Position numbers and translations under genes: made by a program. A stretch of 64,000 nt of DNA, taken from positions 1,364,001 through 1,428,000 of the forward strand of contig CP025095.1 of assembly GCA_002831545.1 (NCBI GenBank). The letters run 5' to 3'. This DNA comes from Streptococcus suis. Lineage in GTDB: Bacteria; Bacillota; Bacilli; Lactobacillales; Streptococcaceae. The notes under the pieces were generated by a model that was given only the letters and a program-made list of their open reading frames with translations, made no database searches and was not told the DNA's origin. Shown one piece after another: positions 16,912-26,952 of this stretch (the first letter of the stretch is position 1; the number at the start of each line of letters is the position of its first letter).

Positions 16912-17516
16912 AAAACTACCTCAAATTCTATTTCGGGAATGGCTTTCTGAATCTCTTCGCGGCTGATAGCACCTTGGCGCAAAATCCGCGCTTTCTGCCC
17001 AGAAAGGTCCAAAATCGTTGAATCAATGCCTGTCAGAGCTTGGTCATCCTCAATGCCAGGCAAATCAACTGAAAATTGTGCCTGGATGTCCGAAAACTTC
17101 TTGCCACTTTCGTTTCCTGAAATATTGGCGGACGGTCCAATAAGTGGGCCAGTCTCTGAAATCAAACGTAAGGTTTGTTTGTGATTGGGAAGACGAAAAC
17201 CAACAGTATCCAGTCCAGAATTAACCCAAAAAGGAACATTTTTGTTTGCTTTCAGGATAATCGTTAGCGGTCCTGGCATAAATCTATTATACAGTTTTTC
17301 CAGAAAAAAGGGTGTATTTTGACTGAAAAAATAAATATCGTTCAGATTTGAGACATTTAAGTTCATTGCCTTGTCCCTCGGACGCTGTTTCAACTGATAG
17401 ACACGATTGACTGCATCTTCATTCAAGGCTTGGGCAAAAAGCCCATAGACTGTTTCAGTTGGAAGGATAACAGCACCACCATTTTCAAGAATTGTTCGGA
17501 GTTTATCCATTGTCAT
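16908..17516 (-). CDS. ywlC: L-threonylcarbamoyladenylate synthase (Sua5/YrdC/YwlC family)
   Basis: 202 aa, covering the YrdC domain with little of the Sua5 C-terminal extension. Motifs PTETVYGL and KQRPRDKAMNL, then LIGPSANISG, form the substrate pocket. It makes threonylcarbamoyl-AMP from Thr, bicarbonate and ATP for the t6A37 modification of ANN-decoding tRNAs. It overlaps prmC by 14 bases. Confidence 0.95.
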   Translation of the reverse strand: MTMDKLRTILENGGAVILPTETVYGLFAQALNEDAVNRVYQLKQRPRDKAMNLNVSNLNDIYFFSQNTPFFLEKLYNRFMPGPLTIILKANKNVPFWVNSGLDTVGFRLPNHKQTLRLISETGPLIGPSANISGNESGKKFSDIQAQFSVDLPGIEDDQALTGIDSTILDLSGQKARILRQGAISREEIQKAIPEIEFEVVL

Positions 17517-18336
17517 CCGCTATGACCTTTCTATCCTGTCCAAATTGGTCTTTGAGGACTCGAATTCGCTTTTTGGGGAAATGCAGAGCGAGTAAGTCGG
17601 TTAGGTCTTGCCCTTGCTTGTAGCCAATTTCAAAGTAGAGTTTTCCATTTTCCTTCAAAAATGCCCCTGCTTGCTCTGCAATTTGTCTATAGATAGCCAT
17701 GCCATCTTCTTCCGCAAATAAGGCCAGATGAGGCTCAGAAGTCAATACATTGAGTCCAACTTCATCTGTGTCATCTGGTGAGATATAGGGCGGATTAGAA
17801 ACAATGATGTCAAATTGCCCTGTCACAGCTTGCAAGACATCCGATTCTAGAAAGTGAACAGAGACTTGGTTGGTTCTTGCATTTTCCTGAGCCACTGCTA
17901 GGGCATCCTTTGAAATGTCAACTGCTACCACTTCCCAATCAGGTCTAGCTTTTGCAAGGGAAATAGCTATGGCACCGCTTCCTGTACCGATGTCTAATAC
18001 ACGCAAACCTGCTCCGCTATTTTCCTGCAAAATCAAATCAACTAATTCTTCCGTTTCAGGTCTTGGAATCAAGACTCGCTCATCCACTGCAAACTCCAAG
18101 CCATGAAAATCAGCCTTGCCGATAATGTACTGGGCAGGTCGGTGCTGGGAAAGTTGCTGAAAAATCGCATCAATCTCTTCTTTGTCAGTCGGTGTAACTT
18201 CCTGACGGAGCAGGAGGAGAAATTCCGTAAAGTTCAATCCCTTTAAGCCACGAAAGGTGAAGGACAGGGATTCTGCCTCTTCACCGATTGCGACTAATTG
18301 TTCTTCGTATGCTGCAAATAATTGAGCGTAATTCAT
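17503..18336 (-). CDS. prmC: Peptide chain release factor N5-glutamine methyltransferase
   Basis: 277 aa. An N-terminal helical domain is followed by a class I SAM methyltransferase: VLDIGTGSGAIAI binds SAM and IIVSNPPYISP is the glutamine-binding NPPY motif. It methylates the GGQ glutamine of release factors. It sits directly downstream of its substrate gene prfA with a one-base overlap. Confidence 0.97.
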   Translation of the reverse strand: MNYAQLFAAYEEQLVAIGEEAESLSFTFRGLKGLNFTEFLLLLRQEVTPTDKEEIDAIFQQLSQHRPAQYIIGKADFHGLEFAVDERVLIPRPETEELVDLILQENSGAGLRVLDIGTGSGAIAISLAKARPDWEVVAVDISKDALAVAQENARTNQVSVHFLESDVLQAVTGQFDIIVSNPPYISPDDTDEVGLNVLTSEPHLALFAEEDGMAIYRQIAEQAGAFLKENGKLYFEIGYKQGQDLTDLLALHFPKKRIRVLKDQFGQDRKVIADDNG

Positions 18337-19415
18337 TATTTGTTAAGCTCTTCTAGTTTTTGCGTTTGATCGTAGAGAACAAGGGCATCTACGACTTCGT
18401 CCATCTTACCTGACAAGATAGTATCCAGCTTTTGCAAGGTTAAGCCGATACGGTGGTCTGTCACACGGTTTTGTGGGAAGTTGTAGGTACGGATACGCTC
18501 TGAACGGTCTCCTGTACCGATAGTTGATTTACGCTCTGCATCCTGCTCATCTTGGGCAATCTGTGCAAAGTGATCAGCTACACGGGCACGAATAATCTTC
18601 ATGGCCTTTTCACGGTTTTTCTGCTGAGTACGCTCTTCCTGCATTTCTACCTTGATATTGGTTGGTAAGTGAACGATACGCACGGCAGTCGCAACCTTGT
18701 TGACGTTCTGACCACCGGCACCAGATGCGTGGTAAATATCGACACGAAGATCTTTTGGATCGATGTCATATTCCACTTCTTCAACTTCAGGCATGATGAG
18801 GACAGTTGCTGTTGAGGTGTGGACACGACCTTGGCTTTCTGTCACAGGGACACGTTGGACACGGTGAGCTCCTGATTCATACTTGAGTTTTGAATAAACG
18901 GATTGACCAGAGACCATGGCAACCACTTCCTTGATACCGCCGACACCATTATAAGAAGCCTCCATGACTTCAAAACGCCAGCCTTGACCTTCTGCATACT
19001 TTTGGTACATGGTCAAAAGGTCTCCAGCAAAGAGGGCAGCTTCATCACCACCTGCGGCACCACGGATTTCCAAGATGATGTTTTTGTCATCGTTAGGGTC
19101 TTTTGGTAAAAGAAGGATTTTCAGCTTTTCTTCGTAAGCCTCTTTATCAGCCTTAGCTTGTTTGAGTTCTTCCTTAGCCATTTCCTCCAAGTCAGCATCA
19201 TCAGAAGATTCTTTAATCATTTCTTCTGCATCGACAATGTTTTGAAGTACAGTCTTATATTCGCGGTAGGCAGTTACTGTATCACGAGTTGCAGCTTCTT
19301 CCTTAGACAACTCCATAAAACGCTTGGTATCGCTGACAACCTCAGGGTCAGACAACAATTCACCAAGTTCCTCGTAGCGGTCTTCCACCGCCTGTAATTG
19401 ATCGTAGATGTTCAT
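18336..19415 (-). CDS. prfA: Peptide chain release factor 1
   Basis: 359 aa, normal length. The peptidyl-tRNA hydrolysis motif GGQ is in [12 protein letters not shown], and the codon-recognition domain and C-terminal helix are intact. It terminates translation at UAA and UAG. It leads the prfA-prmC-ywlC-GNAT-glyA-ndpA-lysozyme series. Its upstream region is the repeat array described separately; no clear promoter can be separated from it. Confidence 0.98.
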   Translation of the reverse strand: MNIYDQLQAVEDRYEELGELLSDPEVVSDTKRFMELSKEEAATRDTVTAYREYKTVLQNIVDAEEMIKESSDDADLEEMAKEELKQAKADKEAYEEKLKILLLPKDPNDDKNIILEIRGAAGGDEAALFAGDLLTMYQKYAEGQGWRFEVMEASYNGVGGIKEVVAMVSGQSVYSKLKYESGAHRVQRVPVTESQGRVHTSTATVLIMPEVEEVEYDIDPKDLRVDIYHASGAGGQNVNKVATAVRIVHLPTNIKVEMQEERTQQKNREKAMKIIRARVADHFAQIAQDEQDAERKSTIGTGDRSERIRTYNFPQNRVTDHRIGLTLQKLDTILSGKMDEVVDALVLYDQTQKLEELNK

Positions 19416-19431
19416 AATTTTAAGATATTAA

Positions 19432-19522
19432 GGGCGTTAAACGAACAAAGCAAAAATAGGAGTTTTGACGAAGGACGAAAGCGTCCTAGGAAAAACTATC
19501 TTTTTTGCACAGTTCGTAGCCC
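19432..19522. repeat. Covarying hairpin element, copy A
   Basis: A nearly continuous palindrome. GGGC (19432-19435) pairs with GCCC (19519-19522), ACGAAC (19441-19446) with GTTCGT (19512-19517), and GCAAAAATAG with CTATCTTTTTTGC. The apical AGGACG (19472-19477) pairs with CGTCCT (19482-19487) around AAAG. The surrounding 119-nt unit (19421-19539) aligns end to end with copy B, but every stem has different bases that still pair. Confidence 0.85.
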
Positions 19523-19565
19523 GTATTCAGTTCCTTTCTAAAAATTTGGAAAGAACACACTTTTA

Positions 19566-19820
19566 GTTAGCTTGTAGGGCGTGTTCAGTTCTATTAAGAT
19601 ACAAAGCCCGTTAAGCAAGCACAGTCAAAATAGGAATTTTGACCAAGTGTTACAAACACTTGGAGAAATTATCTTTTTGACACAGCTTGTAGGGCGTGTT
19701 CATTTCCTTTCTGTAATATGTAGGTCATGAAACAGGCACAGTTCGTAGCCCGTATTCAATTCCTTTGCCGTAGTATGTAAGTCATGAAAATTGGCACAGA
19801 GTCATAGGCAAATTCATTTC
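19566..19820. repeat. Additional solo right-arm copies in the prfA-tdk repeat array
   Basis: The 18-mer GTTCGTAGCCCGTATTCA ends copy A (19512) and recurs unchanged at 19741-19758. The alternative form GCTTGTAGGGCGTGTTCA ends copy B (19685) and recurs at 19570-19587. A further diverged arm starts near 19801. TATGT(A/G)AGTCATGAAA-type spacers repeat too. These fill the rest of the 452-base gap. Confidence 0.75.
19606..19695. repeat. Covarying hairpin element, copy B
   Basis: Same layout as copy A with compensatory changes. GCCC (19606-19609) pairs with GGGC (19692-19695), GCAAGC (19615-19620) with GCTTGT (one G-U), and GTCAAAA with TTTTTGAC. The apical CAAGTGT (19644-19650) pairs with ACACTTG (19656-19662). 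The aligned 119-nt unit is 19595-19713. Confidence 0.85.
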
Positions 19821-19867
19821 TATACAGATGCTCAGTTTACAGTCGCTTCTCATTTCATTTTCAAAAA

Positions 19868-20449
19868 TTAGGGTAAATCTTTAATTTCCGGTGAAAAATA
19901 ATGTTTGCGACAGACAGGAATGTAGGTTTCATTGCCACCGATTTGAATTTGAGCGCCTTCATAGGTTGGTTTACCGTCTTGAGTTCGCAAAACCATAGTG
20001 GCTTTTTTGGAACAATATTGGCAGATTGTTTTGATTTCATCTAATTTATCAGCCAATAAGAGCAAATGTTGGGAACCTTCAAACAGTTCATTTCGGAAAT
20101 CATTTTTAAGACCGAAAGCCATAACGGGCACATCTAATTCATCGACTACGCGAGCAAGGGCGTAGACATGATGACGTCGAAGAAATTGTGCTTCATCAAT
20201 GAGAACACAGTAAGGACGCGGTTCCATTTTTTCGATAAAACCAAAGATATCCATATCATCGTCAATCGCTACCGCTTCACGTCGCATACCAATACGGCTT
20301 GAAACAACGCCAAAGGCATCACGAGTATCCAAGGCAGAGGTCATGATGACAACGGGCTTGCCTTGCTCTTCATAGTTATGGGCTACTTTAAGAATTTCAA
20401 TGGTTTTGCCAGAATTCATCGTCCCATATTTATAATATAATTGAGCCAC
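19868..20449 (-). CDS. tdk: Thymidine kinase
   Basis: 193 aa, type II thymidine kinase. P-loop [14 protein letters not shown] for Mg/base binding, and a zinc lasso from CQYCSKKA and PVCRKHYF. It salvages thymidine to dTMP. It lies upstream of prfA across the repeat array, an order kept in streptococci. Confidence 0.97.
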   Translation of the reverse strand: MAQLYYKYGTMNSGKTIEILKVAHNYEEQGKPVVIMTSALDTRDAFGVVSSRIGMRREAVAIDDDMDIFGFIEKMEPRPYCVLIDEAQFLRRHHVYALARVVDELDVPVMAFGLKNDFRNELFEGSQHLLLLADKLDEIKTICQYCSKKATMVLRTQDGKPTYEGAQIQIGGNETYIPVCRKHYFSPEIKDLP

Positions 20450-20514
20450 TTTTCTCTTTCCAATCTTAAAATTTCACTCTTTCCATTTTATCATAATTTG
20501 ACCATTTAGGAAAT

Positions 20515-20545
20515 AGAAAAACAAGCCCGATTTGAGCTTGTTTGT
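20515..20545. terminator. Terminator downstream of the small membrane protein gene
   Basis: ACAAGC pairs with GCTTGT across CCGATTTGA, A-rich upstream and T-rich downstream. It lies directly after the stop of the gene at 20548 and can act in both directions. Confidence 0.65.
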
Positions 20546-20547
20546 TA

Positions 20548-20772
20548 TTAGGACCAAGGTAATGATAAGAAATTTCCGACACACTCAAAAATAATTTTAG
20601 CAGCTTTTGGTTTCCACTTGTATAGCATGACACATCCATAGATTAAGCTGAAAAAGGAGAATGTGATCAATAATGGTCCTTCCCATACACTTTTGTTAAA
20701 AACAGTTACTACTAGATACAAAAACAGACCGGCAAGCAGGAATGAAAACACCATACGATAAACATAGTTCAT
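20548..20772 (-). CDS. Small membrane protein of unknown function
   Basis: 74 aa with two hydrophobic segments (MVFSFLLAGLFLYLVVTVF and PLLITFSFFSLIYGCVMLY) and a short basic loop. AGGAGG is upstream of the ATG. No family recognised. Confidence 0.65.
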   Translation of the reverse strand: MNYVYRMVFSFLLAGLFLYLVVTVFNKSVWEGPLLITFSFFSLIYGCVMLYKWKPKAAKIIFECVGNFLSLPWS

Positions 20773-20833
20773 AAGTCATTACCTCCTATGTAAGTATAGA
20801 ATAGCACAAATTGTAAGCGATGTCAATGCTTCC

Positions 20834-22156
20834 CTATTCACAACCAATCCCATCACCATCACGATCTAAGTGTGGTGCATATCCTGGATCTCCAATACGT
20901 ACAGGAGCTGCTCCAGCATTTCGAGCGGCTGTACAATTTTTATAATACACAGTTCCAGCCGATGTTCCTGCGAATTGTTGAATTTGAGCTTGATTTTGTG
21001 CTTGGGACTGAGCCTGAGCTGCTTTTTGTGCTTCAGCAGCAAGTCTAGCCTCTTCTTCTTTACGTGCTTTCTCAACGATTGCCTTTTCGGCATTCCAATA
21101 CTTAATGATAATTTCACTATCTTTTCTGATAACTTTATCATTTATTTCGTTAAAGTTCTTTCCATTAATTTCCACACTCTGAATTTGGCCATTCTTACCT
21201 ATTTCATTGGTTTCAATTGAGGTCTCAGATACCTGATTAAAGCCATTGTTTGTAAATAGTTGCTTGGTATCTGCTACAGTGGTTGTCGTTAGAGAGACCG
21301 GTAATTCAGCAAAACTAGAAAAATCTGAGTAAGTAACTTCGATAGGGATTTGTTTTTTAACGACAGGTTCGATATTTGAAAGATTTTCTATATTCTCACC
21401 ATTTACAGTAATTTTTCTTATTTTCTCATGCTTGGTTTTATCCTTATCAGCTACTGCAGTCCATTTTACATTTGAAAAACCTGCAGTGGTTAGTTGTTTT
21501 TCCAACTCCTTCCAATTTCCAGTTGTATCAAGAGTTGTTGGAAATTCAATATTATCTGGACTGACATCAAAATAAGTAATTGTAATTGGAAGTTTTTTAG
21601 AGTAAAAGTATCCACTTGTGTAGGTCGATGAACCGATCTCAATCTTATCTACTGTGTCTTTTTTATCAATATTGCCTTTCTCTACTAAAAGTATTGGACT
21701 CTTACTCACATTCTCGAATCCTGCATCATCCAATTTCTCCTCAATTTCCGAAAGTTTCTTTGAAGAAAATGCTAATTCTACTGCATCATCAGTAGCAGCA
21801 TGATAGGTGATTGTAACGGGAGTCGATTTCAAAACTCTTCCTTCTTTCCAATCCTCCCCATCAACAGATACAATCTTCACAAAAGTATCATCAATATTCT
21901 CGCCATATTCAATATTGCTTATTTTAATGGTTTCAACTTTTTCAAACCCAGCTTCCTCAAACTGTTTAAGGACTACCTCAATAGATTTATCATAAATCTG
22001 ATCTTTCATAGGTAACTCAGCTGTCATTAACTGACCGCCAACAACTGTTGTAATTCCTAAACCTCCAATGGCCATTGCAGTCTTGCGATTAAAAATTTTT
22101 TTAATTCTCGGAATAGATTCCAAATGTTTTGAGTGATTTGACCATCTATTAAACAT
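20834..22156 (-). CDS. Surface protein with PASTA-like repeats and C-terminal Excalibur calcium-binding motif
   Basis: 440 aa from ATG 22156 with GAGG upstream. One membrane segment occurs at ~residues 25-45 (AMAIGGLGITTVVGGQLM). At least four ~75-aa repeats follow, with the recurring AGF.NV pattern, resembling PASTA-type domains. An Ala/Gln-rich charged helix precedes the C-terminal Excalibur domain, YYKNCTAARNAG through DRDGDGIGCE, which carries the DxDxDGxxCE calcium loop. It is probably anchored by its N-terminus with the rest outside, perhaps reading peptidoglycan state. Function is inferred only. Confidence 0.75.
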   Translation of the reverse strand: MFNRWSNHSKHLESIPRIKKIFNRKTAMAIGGLGITTVVGGQLMTAELPMKDQIYDKSIEVVLKQFEEAGFEKVETIKISNIEYGENIDDTFVKIVSVDGEDWKEGRVLKSTPVTITYHAATDDAVELAFSSKKLSEIEEKLDDAGFENVSKSPILLVEKGNIDKKDTVDKIEIGSSTYTSGYFYSKKLPITITYFDVSPDNIEFPTTLDTTGNWKELEKQLTTAGFSNVKWTAVADKDKTKHEKIRKITVNGENIENLSNIEPVVKKQIPIEVTYSDFSSFAELPVSLTTTTVADTKQLFTNNGFNQVSETSIETNEIGKNGQIQSVEINGKNFNEINDKVIRKDSEIIIKYWNAEKAIVEKARKEEEARLAAEAQKAAQAQSQAQNQAQIQQFAGTSAGTVYYKNCTAARNAGAAPVRIGDPGYAPHLDRDGDGIGCE

Positions 22157-22291
22157 ATTCTCTAACCTCAACTATTTTTATATGGATTATTATAACATGT
22201 AAAAAATAAGTCTTACAATAACTTCTAGAAAAATTCTTGGATATTGTAAAAAACTATGGTAAAATATACAAAAATTATTCGGAGGTTAGCT

Positions 22292-22474
22292 ATGCCATTT
22301 GTACGTATTGATTTATTTGAAGGACGCACAGAGGAACAAAAAATTGCCCTTGCGCGTGAAGTAACTGAGGTGGTATCACGCAATACAAACGCACCCAAAG
22401 AAGCCATTCATGTCTTCATCAATGATATGCCTGAGGGAACTTACTACCCACAAGGCGAGATGAAACGCAAATAA
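22292..22474 (+). CDS. 4-oxalocrotonate tautomerase family enzyme
   Basis: 60 aa from ATG 22292 with CGGAGG seven bases upstream. After Met removal the catalytic Pro1 is exposed (MPFVRIDLFEGRTEEQK), and the Arg-containing loop fits the family. It is the only plus-strand gene in this stretch and is divergent from the Excalibur protein. Substrate unknown. Confidence 0.9.
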   Translation: MPFVRIDLFEGRTEEQKIALAREVTEVVSRNTNAPKEAIHVFINDMPEGTYYPQGEMKRK

Positions 22475-22479
22475 GAGAA

Positions 22480-22512
22480 AACACTCTTGCCAGAATGCAG
22501 GAGTGTTTCTTT
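22480..22512. terminator. Bidirectional terminator between the tautomerase gene and lepA
   Basis: AAACACTC pairs with GAGTGTTT around a 12-base loop, with A-tract before and TCTTT after. It serves two convergent genes. Confidence 0.8.
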
Positions 22513-22522
22513 GTATCAAATC

Positions 22523-24355
22523 TTATTTCTTGTCATCTTCATCCATGCTGAGTACGCTGAGGAAGGCTTCCTGAGGAACTTCGACGGATCCGATGGCTTT
22601 CATCCGTTTTTTACCGGCTTTTTGTTTTTCAAGGAGTTTGCGTTTACGGGAAACATCACCGCCATAACACTTGGCCAAAACGTTCTTACGAAGGGCCTTG
22701 ATGTCACTCCGAGCCACGATTTTTTGACCGATAGCTGCTTGTATTGGTACTTCAAACTGTTGACGCGGAATGATTTTCTTGAGTTTGTCCACGATAATTT
22801 TCCCACGTTCGTAGGCAAATTCCTTGTGGACGATAAAGCTGAGGGCATCGACCTTATCGCCATTGAGGAGAATATCCATTTTCACCAACTTGGATGAACG
22901 GTATTCAGAAATCTCATAGTCGAAGCTGGCATAACCACGAGTGGATGACTTAAGCTTATCAAAGAAGTCAAAAACAATCTCCGCCAGTGGAATTTGGTAG
23001 ATGACATTGACACGATTATCATCGATGTAATCCATAGTCACAAAGTCACCACGCTTGCGTTGAGCCAATTCCATGACTGCACCGACGTATTCCTGTGGTA
23101 CCATGATTTGTGCCTTAACGTAAGGCTCTTCGATAGTGGCGATCTTGGTTGGGTCTGGGAATTCGGATGGGTTGGCTACATCAATCATTTCACCGTCCGT
23201 CATATTGACATGGTAAACCACCGACGGAGCTGTCATGATAAGGTCAATGTTAAATTCACGCTCAATTCGTTCTTGGATAACATCCATGTGCAAAAGTCCC
23301 AAGAATCCACAACGGAAACCAAATCCGAGTGCCTGTGATGTTTCAGGTTCAAACTGCAAGCTGGCATCGTTTAGCTGGAGTTTTTCCAAGGCTTCACGAA
23401 GGTCATTGTACTTGTTGGAATCGATTGGATAGATACCCGCAAAGACCATTGGGTTCATCTGCTTGTAGCCCGCTAGTGGCTCACTAGCAGGATTTTCAGC
23501 TAAGGTCACCGTATCACCGACACGGGTGTCGGCAACTGTCTTGATGGAGGCTGCAATGTAACCAACATCACCAGTCGCCAAGTAATCACGACCGATTGCT
23601 TTTGGTGTGAAGATACCTACTTCCGTCACATCAAAGGTCTTGCCATTGCTCATCATCTGAATAGTATCGCCAGGTTTTACCACACCGTTGACAATACGAA
23701 CTTGCAGGATAACGCCTCGATACGGATCGTAAACCGAGTCAAAAATCAAGGCTTGCAATGGAGCTTCGACATCACCAGTCGGTGCTGGAACCTTCTCCAC
23801 AATCTGCTCCAAGATTTCCTCGATACCAATACCTGCCTTGGCTGATGTTGGCACTGCTTCAGAAGCATCCAAACCAATCACATCTTCGATTTCCTGACGA
23901 ACACGCTCTGGGTCTGCTGCTGGCAGGTCAATCTTGTTAATGATTGGCAAGATTTCCAAATCATTGTCCAAGGCTAGATAAACGTTAGCCAAGGTCTGTG
24001 CTTCAATCCCTTGAGCAGCATCCACCACTAAAATTGCTCCCTCACAGGCAGCCAACGAACGCGATACCTCATAGGTAAAGTCAACGTGTCCTGGTGTGTC
24101 AATCAAGTGGAAAATGTATGTCTCTCCATCTTTAGCTGTATAGTTGAGTTCGATTGCGTTGAGTTTAATTGTGATACCACGCTCGCGTTCCAAGTCCATA
24201 CTATCCAGCAACTGGGCTTGCATTTCACGGCTGGAAACTGTTTCTGTCTTCTCAAGAATACGGTCAGCCAAGGTTGATTTACCATGGTCGATGTGGGCAA
24301 TAATGGAGAAATTACGAATTTTCTCCTGTCGTTTTTTCAAATCTTCTAAATTCAT
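22523..24355 (-). CDS. lepA: Translation elongation factor 4
   Basis: 610 aa, full length. GTPase motifs are HIDHGKST (G1), DTPGHVDF (G3) and NKIDLPAA (G4), followed by the EF-G-like domains and the unique C-terminal domain ending near [16 protein letters not shown]. It back-translocates or remodels stalled ribosomes under ionic or cold stress. Monocistronic, flanked by terminators. Confidence 0.98.
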   Translation of the reverse strand: MNLEDLKKRQEKIRNFSIIAHIDHGKSTLADRILEKTETVSSREMQAQLLDSMDLERERGITIKLNAIELNYTAKDGETYIFHLIDTPGHVDFTYEVSRSLAACEGAILVVDAAQGIEAQTLANVYLALDNDLEILPIINKIDLPAADPERVRQEIEDVIGLDASEAVPTSAKAGIGIEEILEQIVEKVPAPTGDVEAPLQALIFDSVYDPYRGVILQVRIVNGVVKPGDTIQMMSNGKTFDVTEVGIFTPKAIGRDYLATGDVGYIAASIKTVADTRVGDTVTLAENPASEPLAGYKQMNPMVFAGIYPIDSNKYNDLREALEKLQLNDASLQFEPETSQALGFGFRCGFLGLLHMDVIQERIEREFNIDLIMTAPSVVYHVNMTDGEMIDVANPSEFPDPTKIATIEEPYVKAQIMVPQEYVGAVMELAQRKRGDFVTMDYIDDNRVNVIYQIPLAEIVFDFFDKLKSSTRGYASFDYEISEYRSSKLVKMDILLNGDKVDALSFIVHKEFAYERGKIIVDKLKKIIPRQQFEVPIQAAIGQKIVARSDIKALRKNVLAKCYGGDVSRKRKLLEKQKAGKKRMKAIGSVEVPQEAFLSVLSMDEDDKK

Positions 24356-24415
24356 GTTTCTTCCTCTACAAGGGTATTACTCCTCATTATATCAGATTTA
24401 GTGATAATTTTCCAT

Positions 24416-24445
24416 AAGAAAAACACCTAGAAAACTAGGTGTCTG
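24416..24445. terminator. Terminator after ndk
   Basis: ACACCTAG pairs with CTAGGTGT around a four-A loop, with AAGAAAA on one side. It lies immediately after the ndk stop, between ndk and lepA. Confidence 0.75.
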
Positions 24446-24450
24446 CTCTG

Positions 24451-24864
24451 CTATTTTCCCAGCCAAAGACCGATCTCGCGTTCGGCTGCTTCTGCACTAT
24501 CTGAGCCATGAACGACATTTGCCACAATTCCCTCAACGGGCGCTGTCGCAAAATCTCCACGTATAGTCCCAGGTAGGGCGTTGACTGGATTGGTAGCTCC
24601 CATCATATCTCGCCAAGATTTGATAACTTCTGGCCCTTCTATAATGCCAGCTATCATCGGCCCGCTCGTCATATATTGTACTAATTGCGGGAAGAAAGGT
24701 TTATCTGTCAAATGATCATAATGTTGACTGATTAGCTCTTCTGTCGCTGTAACCATTTTTAAATCTTGGATTTGAAATCCCCTGCGTTCGATACGTGAAA
24801 GAATTTGTCCTGCAAGTCCACGCTTAAGAGCATCTGGTTTGATGATGAAGAAAGTACGTTCCAT
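24451..24864 (-). CDS. ndk: Nucleoside diphosphate kinase
   Basis: 137 aa. [13 protein letters not shown]-terminus, catalytic His in NVVHGSDS, and the GAT.P..A.PGTIRGD loop are present. It balances NTP/dNTP pools by phosphotransfer from ATP. AGGAGAAA ribosome binding site. Downstream of engB by about 20 bases. Confidence 0.97.
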   Translation of the reverse strand: MERTFFIIKPDALKRGLAGQILSRIERRGFQIQDLKMVTATEELISQHYDHLTDKPFFPQLVQYMTSGPMIAGIIEGPEVIKSWRDMMGATNPVNALPGTIRGDFATAPVEGIVANVVHGSDSAEAAEREIGLWLGK

Positions 24865-24886
24865 GATTTTTCTCCTGAACTGTTTA

Positions 24887-25474
24887 TTAGATGTTACTTA
24901 AGATAGCATCCCATGCCTGATCGTATCCGTGACGAGTCTCAGAAGAAAAGATAACGAATCGATCATTTTTATCAAAATCCAATTTCTTTTTAATCATCGA
25001 CTCGTGCTTATTCCACTTTCCTCGTGGGATTTTATCAGCCTTCGTTGCCACAATAATAACAGGAATTTCATAATATTTCAAGAAATCATACATTTGAACA
25101 TCATCTGCTGATGGCTCGTGACGCATGTCTACTAAACTCACCACAACACGTAGATTTTCTCGTGTTGTCAAATACTCTTCAATCATTTTGCCCCACTTAG
25201 CACGCTCCGTTTTGGACACTTTAGCATAGCCATAACCTGGAACATCTACAAATCGAATTTTATCATCTATATTATAAAAATTGAGTTGTTGAGTCTTTCC
25301 TGGTTTTCCTGACGTACGTGCAAGATTTTTTCTTCCTAGAAGAGTATTGATAAATGAGGACTTTCCAACGTTAGATCGCCCGGCAAGGGCAATTTCTGGA
25401 ATGTCATCGCCCGGATACTGGGCTTTTGAAACAGCACTGAGCAAAATCTCAGCATTATGTGTGTTGATTTCCAT
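24887..25474 (-). CDS. engB: Ribosome biogenesis GTPase EngB/YsxC
   Basis: 195 aa from ATG 25474, chosen over an upstream in-frame start because GAAAGG is seven bases before it and the family begins at MEIN. GTPase motifs are [17 protein letters not shown] and TKADK. It is essential for 50S subunit maturation. It follows clpX, as in other streptococci. Confidence 0.96.
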   Translation of the reverse strand: MEINTHNAEILLSAVSKAQYPGDDIPEIALAGRSNVGKSSFINTLLGRKNLARTSGKPGKTQQLNFYNIDDKIRFVDVPGYGYAKVSKTERAKWGKMIEEYLTTRENLRVVVSLVDMRHEPSADDVQMYDFLKYYEIPVIIVATKADKIPRGKWNKHESMIKKKLDFDKNDRFVIFSSETRHGYDQAWDAILSNI

Positions 25475-25489
25475 TTTATACCTTTCATA

Positions 25490-25525
25490 AATAAGGGTAG
25501 AAAACAATCAGTTTCCACCCTTTAT
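25490..25525. terminator. Hairpin between clpX and engB
   Basis: AAGGGTAGAAA pairs with TTTCCACCCTT with one mismatch, with T/A-rich flanks on both sides. It may partially terminate clpX transcripts before engB. Confidence 0.6.
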
Positions 25526-25528
25526 TTT

Positions 25529-26755
25529 TTATGCAGTTTCTAGTAAAGGCTTTTCCTTACCGTCTACTGCTGCTTTTGTTACACGAACACGTTTAACGTT
25601 ATCTTGGCCTGGCACCTCAAACATGACATCCAACATCGTTTCTTCAATGATGGAGCGAAGTCCACGAGCACCAGTCTTACGTTCAATTGCTTTTTCTGCA
25701 ATTGCTAACAAGGCGTCCTCATCAAAGTCAAGCTCGACGTCATCATAAGACAAGAGTGTCTGGTATTGTTTTACAAGAGCATTCTTCGGTTCCGTCAAAA
25801 TGCGTACCAAATCCTCTGTTGTCAATTGGTCCAAAGCTGCAAATACAGGCAAGCGACCAATCAACTCTGGAATGATACCGAATTTTTGAATATCGTCTGC
25901 AATGATATGTTGCATGTATGATTCTTTTTCATCAATAGCACGATTATTATGACCAAAACCGATGATTTTTTCACCGAGACGCTGTTTGACGATTTCTTCG
26001 ATACCATCAAATGCACCGCCAACGATAAACAGGATATTTTTGGTGTCCACGTGAATCATTTCTTGGTTTGGATGTTTGCGTCCGCCTTGTGGTGGCACAC
26101 TAGCAACCGTTCCCTCTATAATTTTTAAGAGAGCCTGTTGAACACCTTCGCCTGAGACGTCGCGGGTAATGGACACATTTTCACCTTTTTTGGCAATTTT
26201 ATCAATTTCATCCACATAGATAATCCCTCGTTCTGCGCGGTCGATATTAAAATCCGCCGCCTGCAAGAGTTTGAGAAGGATGTTTTCGACATCTTCACCC
26301 ACATAACCAGCTTCAGTAAGAGCGGTTGCGTCCGCAATGGCAAATGGAACATTCAGACTTTTAGCCAAGGTTTGAGCCAAAAATGTCTTACCAGAGCCTG
26401 TTGGACCAATCATGAGAATGTTTGATTTTTGCAAATCAACATCGTTCTCATCACGACTATCTTGGAAATTGATCCGTTTGTAGTGGTTGTAGACAGCAAC
26501 TGCCAAGGCACGTTTAGCACGATCTTGTCCAATGACATAATTGTTTAAAATATCGAGCAATTCCTGTGGCTTAGGTGTGTCAGCCAAGTCTGTCAACACT
26601 TCTTCTGCTAGTTCTTCACGAATGATTTCTTGAGCTAACTCTACACACTCATTACAAATGAAAACATTGTTTCCTGCAATAATTTTTTTAACTTCTTCTT
26701 GATTTTTCCCGCAAAATGAGCAATAAATCAATTCATGATTATGCTTAACAGCCAT
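25529..26755 (-). CDS. clpX: ClpX, ATP-dependent Clp protease ATP-binding subunit
   Basis: 408 aa. N-terminal zinc-binding domain (CSFCGK and CNECVE), Walker A GPTGSGKT, Walker B YVDEIDKI, and the ClpX-specific [11 protein letters not shown]. It unfolds tagged substrates for ClpP. Downstream of a 57-aa gene and folA in the conserved folA-(small gene)-clpX-engB order. Confidence 0.98.
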   Translation of the reverse strand: MAVKHNHELIYCSFCGKNQEEVKKIIAGNNVFICNECVELAQEIIREELAEEVLTDLADTPKPQELLDILNNYVIGQDRAKRALAVAVYNHYKRINFQDSRDENDVDLQKSNILMIGPTGSGKTFLAQTLAKSLNVPFAIADATALTEAGYVGEDVENILLKLLQAADFNIDRAERGIIYVDEIDKIAKKGENVSITRDVSGEGVQQALLKIIEGTVASVPPQGGRKHPNQEMIHVDTKNILFIVGGAFDGIEEIVKQRLGEKIIGFGHNNRAIDEKESYMQHIIADDIQKFGIIPELIGRLPVFAALDQLTTEDLVRILTEPKNALVKQYQTLLSYDDVELDFDEDALLAIAEKAIERKTGARGLRSIIEETMLDVMFEVPGQDNVKRVRVTKAAVDGKEKPLLETA

Positions 26756-26776
26756 CTATCTCCTCTTTCATATCAC

Positions 26777-26950
26777 TTATCTAAACAAAAATCCATAAAC
26801 TGCATGGATACTATTGACTAAATTGGTAAAAGCATTCAATAAAAATAATATCGCTAAACCAAATCGTTTCTTTTTAAAGGCTTGAATTGCACAAAGAACG
26901 CATATTCCACATAGAAATGCTGTAAACAAACCGAATAAACTTCTCTCCAT
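26777..26950 (-). CDS. Small membrane protein between folA and clpX
   Basis: 57 aa, starting MERSLFGLFTAFL and ending GFLFR. It has two hydrophobic helices (GLFTAFLCGICVLCAIQAF and LAILFLLNAFTNLVN) separated by the basic KKKR. The ATG starts two bases after the folA stop, and the ribosome binding site lies inside the end of folA (AGAAGAGAGAAA). A small gene at this position is conserved in pneumococcus, from memory. Function unknown. Confidence 0.75.
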   Translation of the reverse strand: MERSLFGLFTAFLCGICVLCAIQAFKKKRFGLAILFLLNAFTNLVNSIHAVYGFLFR

Positions 26951-26952
26951 GC

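Noticed and set aside
22600..24300. Several antisense frames across lepA
   Set aside because: No start signals, and each is a reading-frame shadow of a highly conserved gene.
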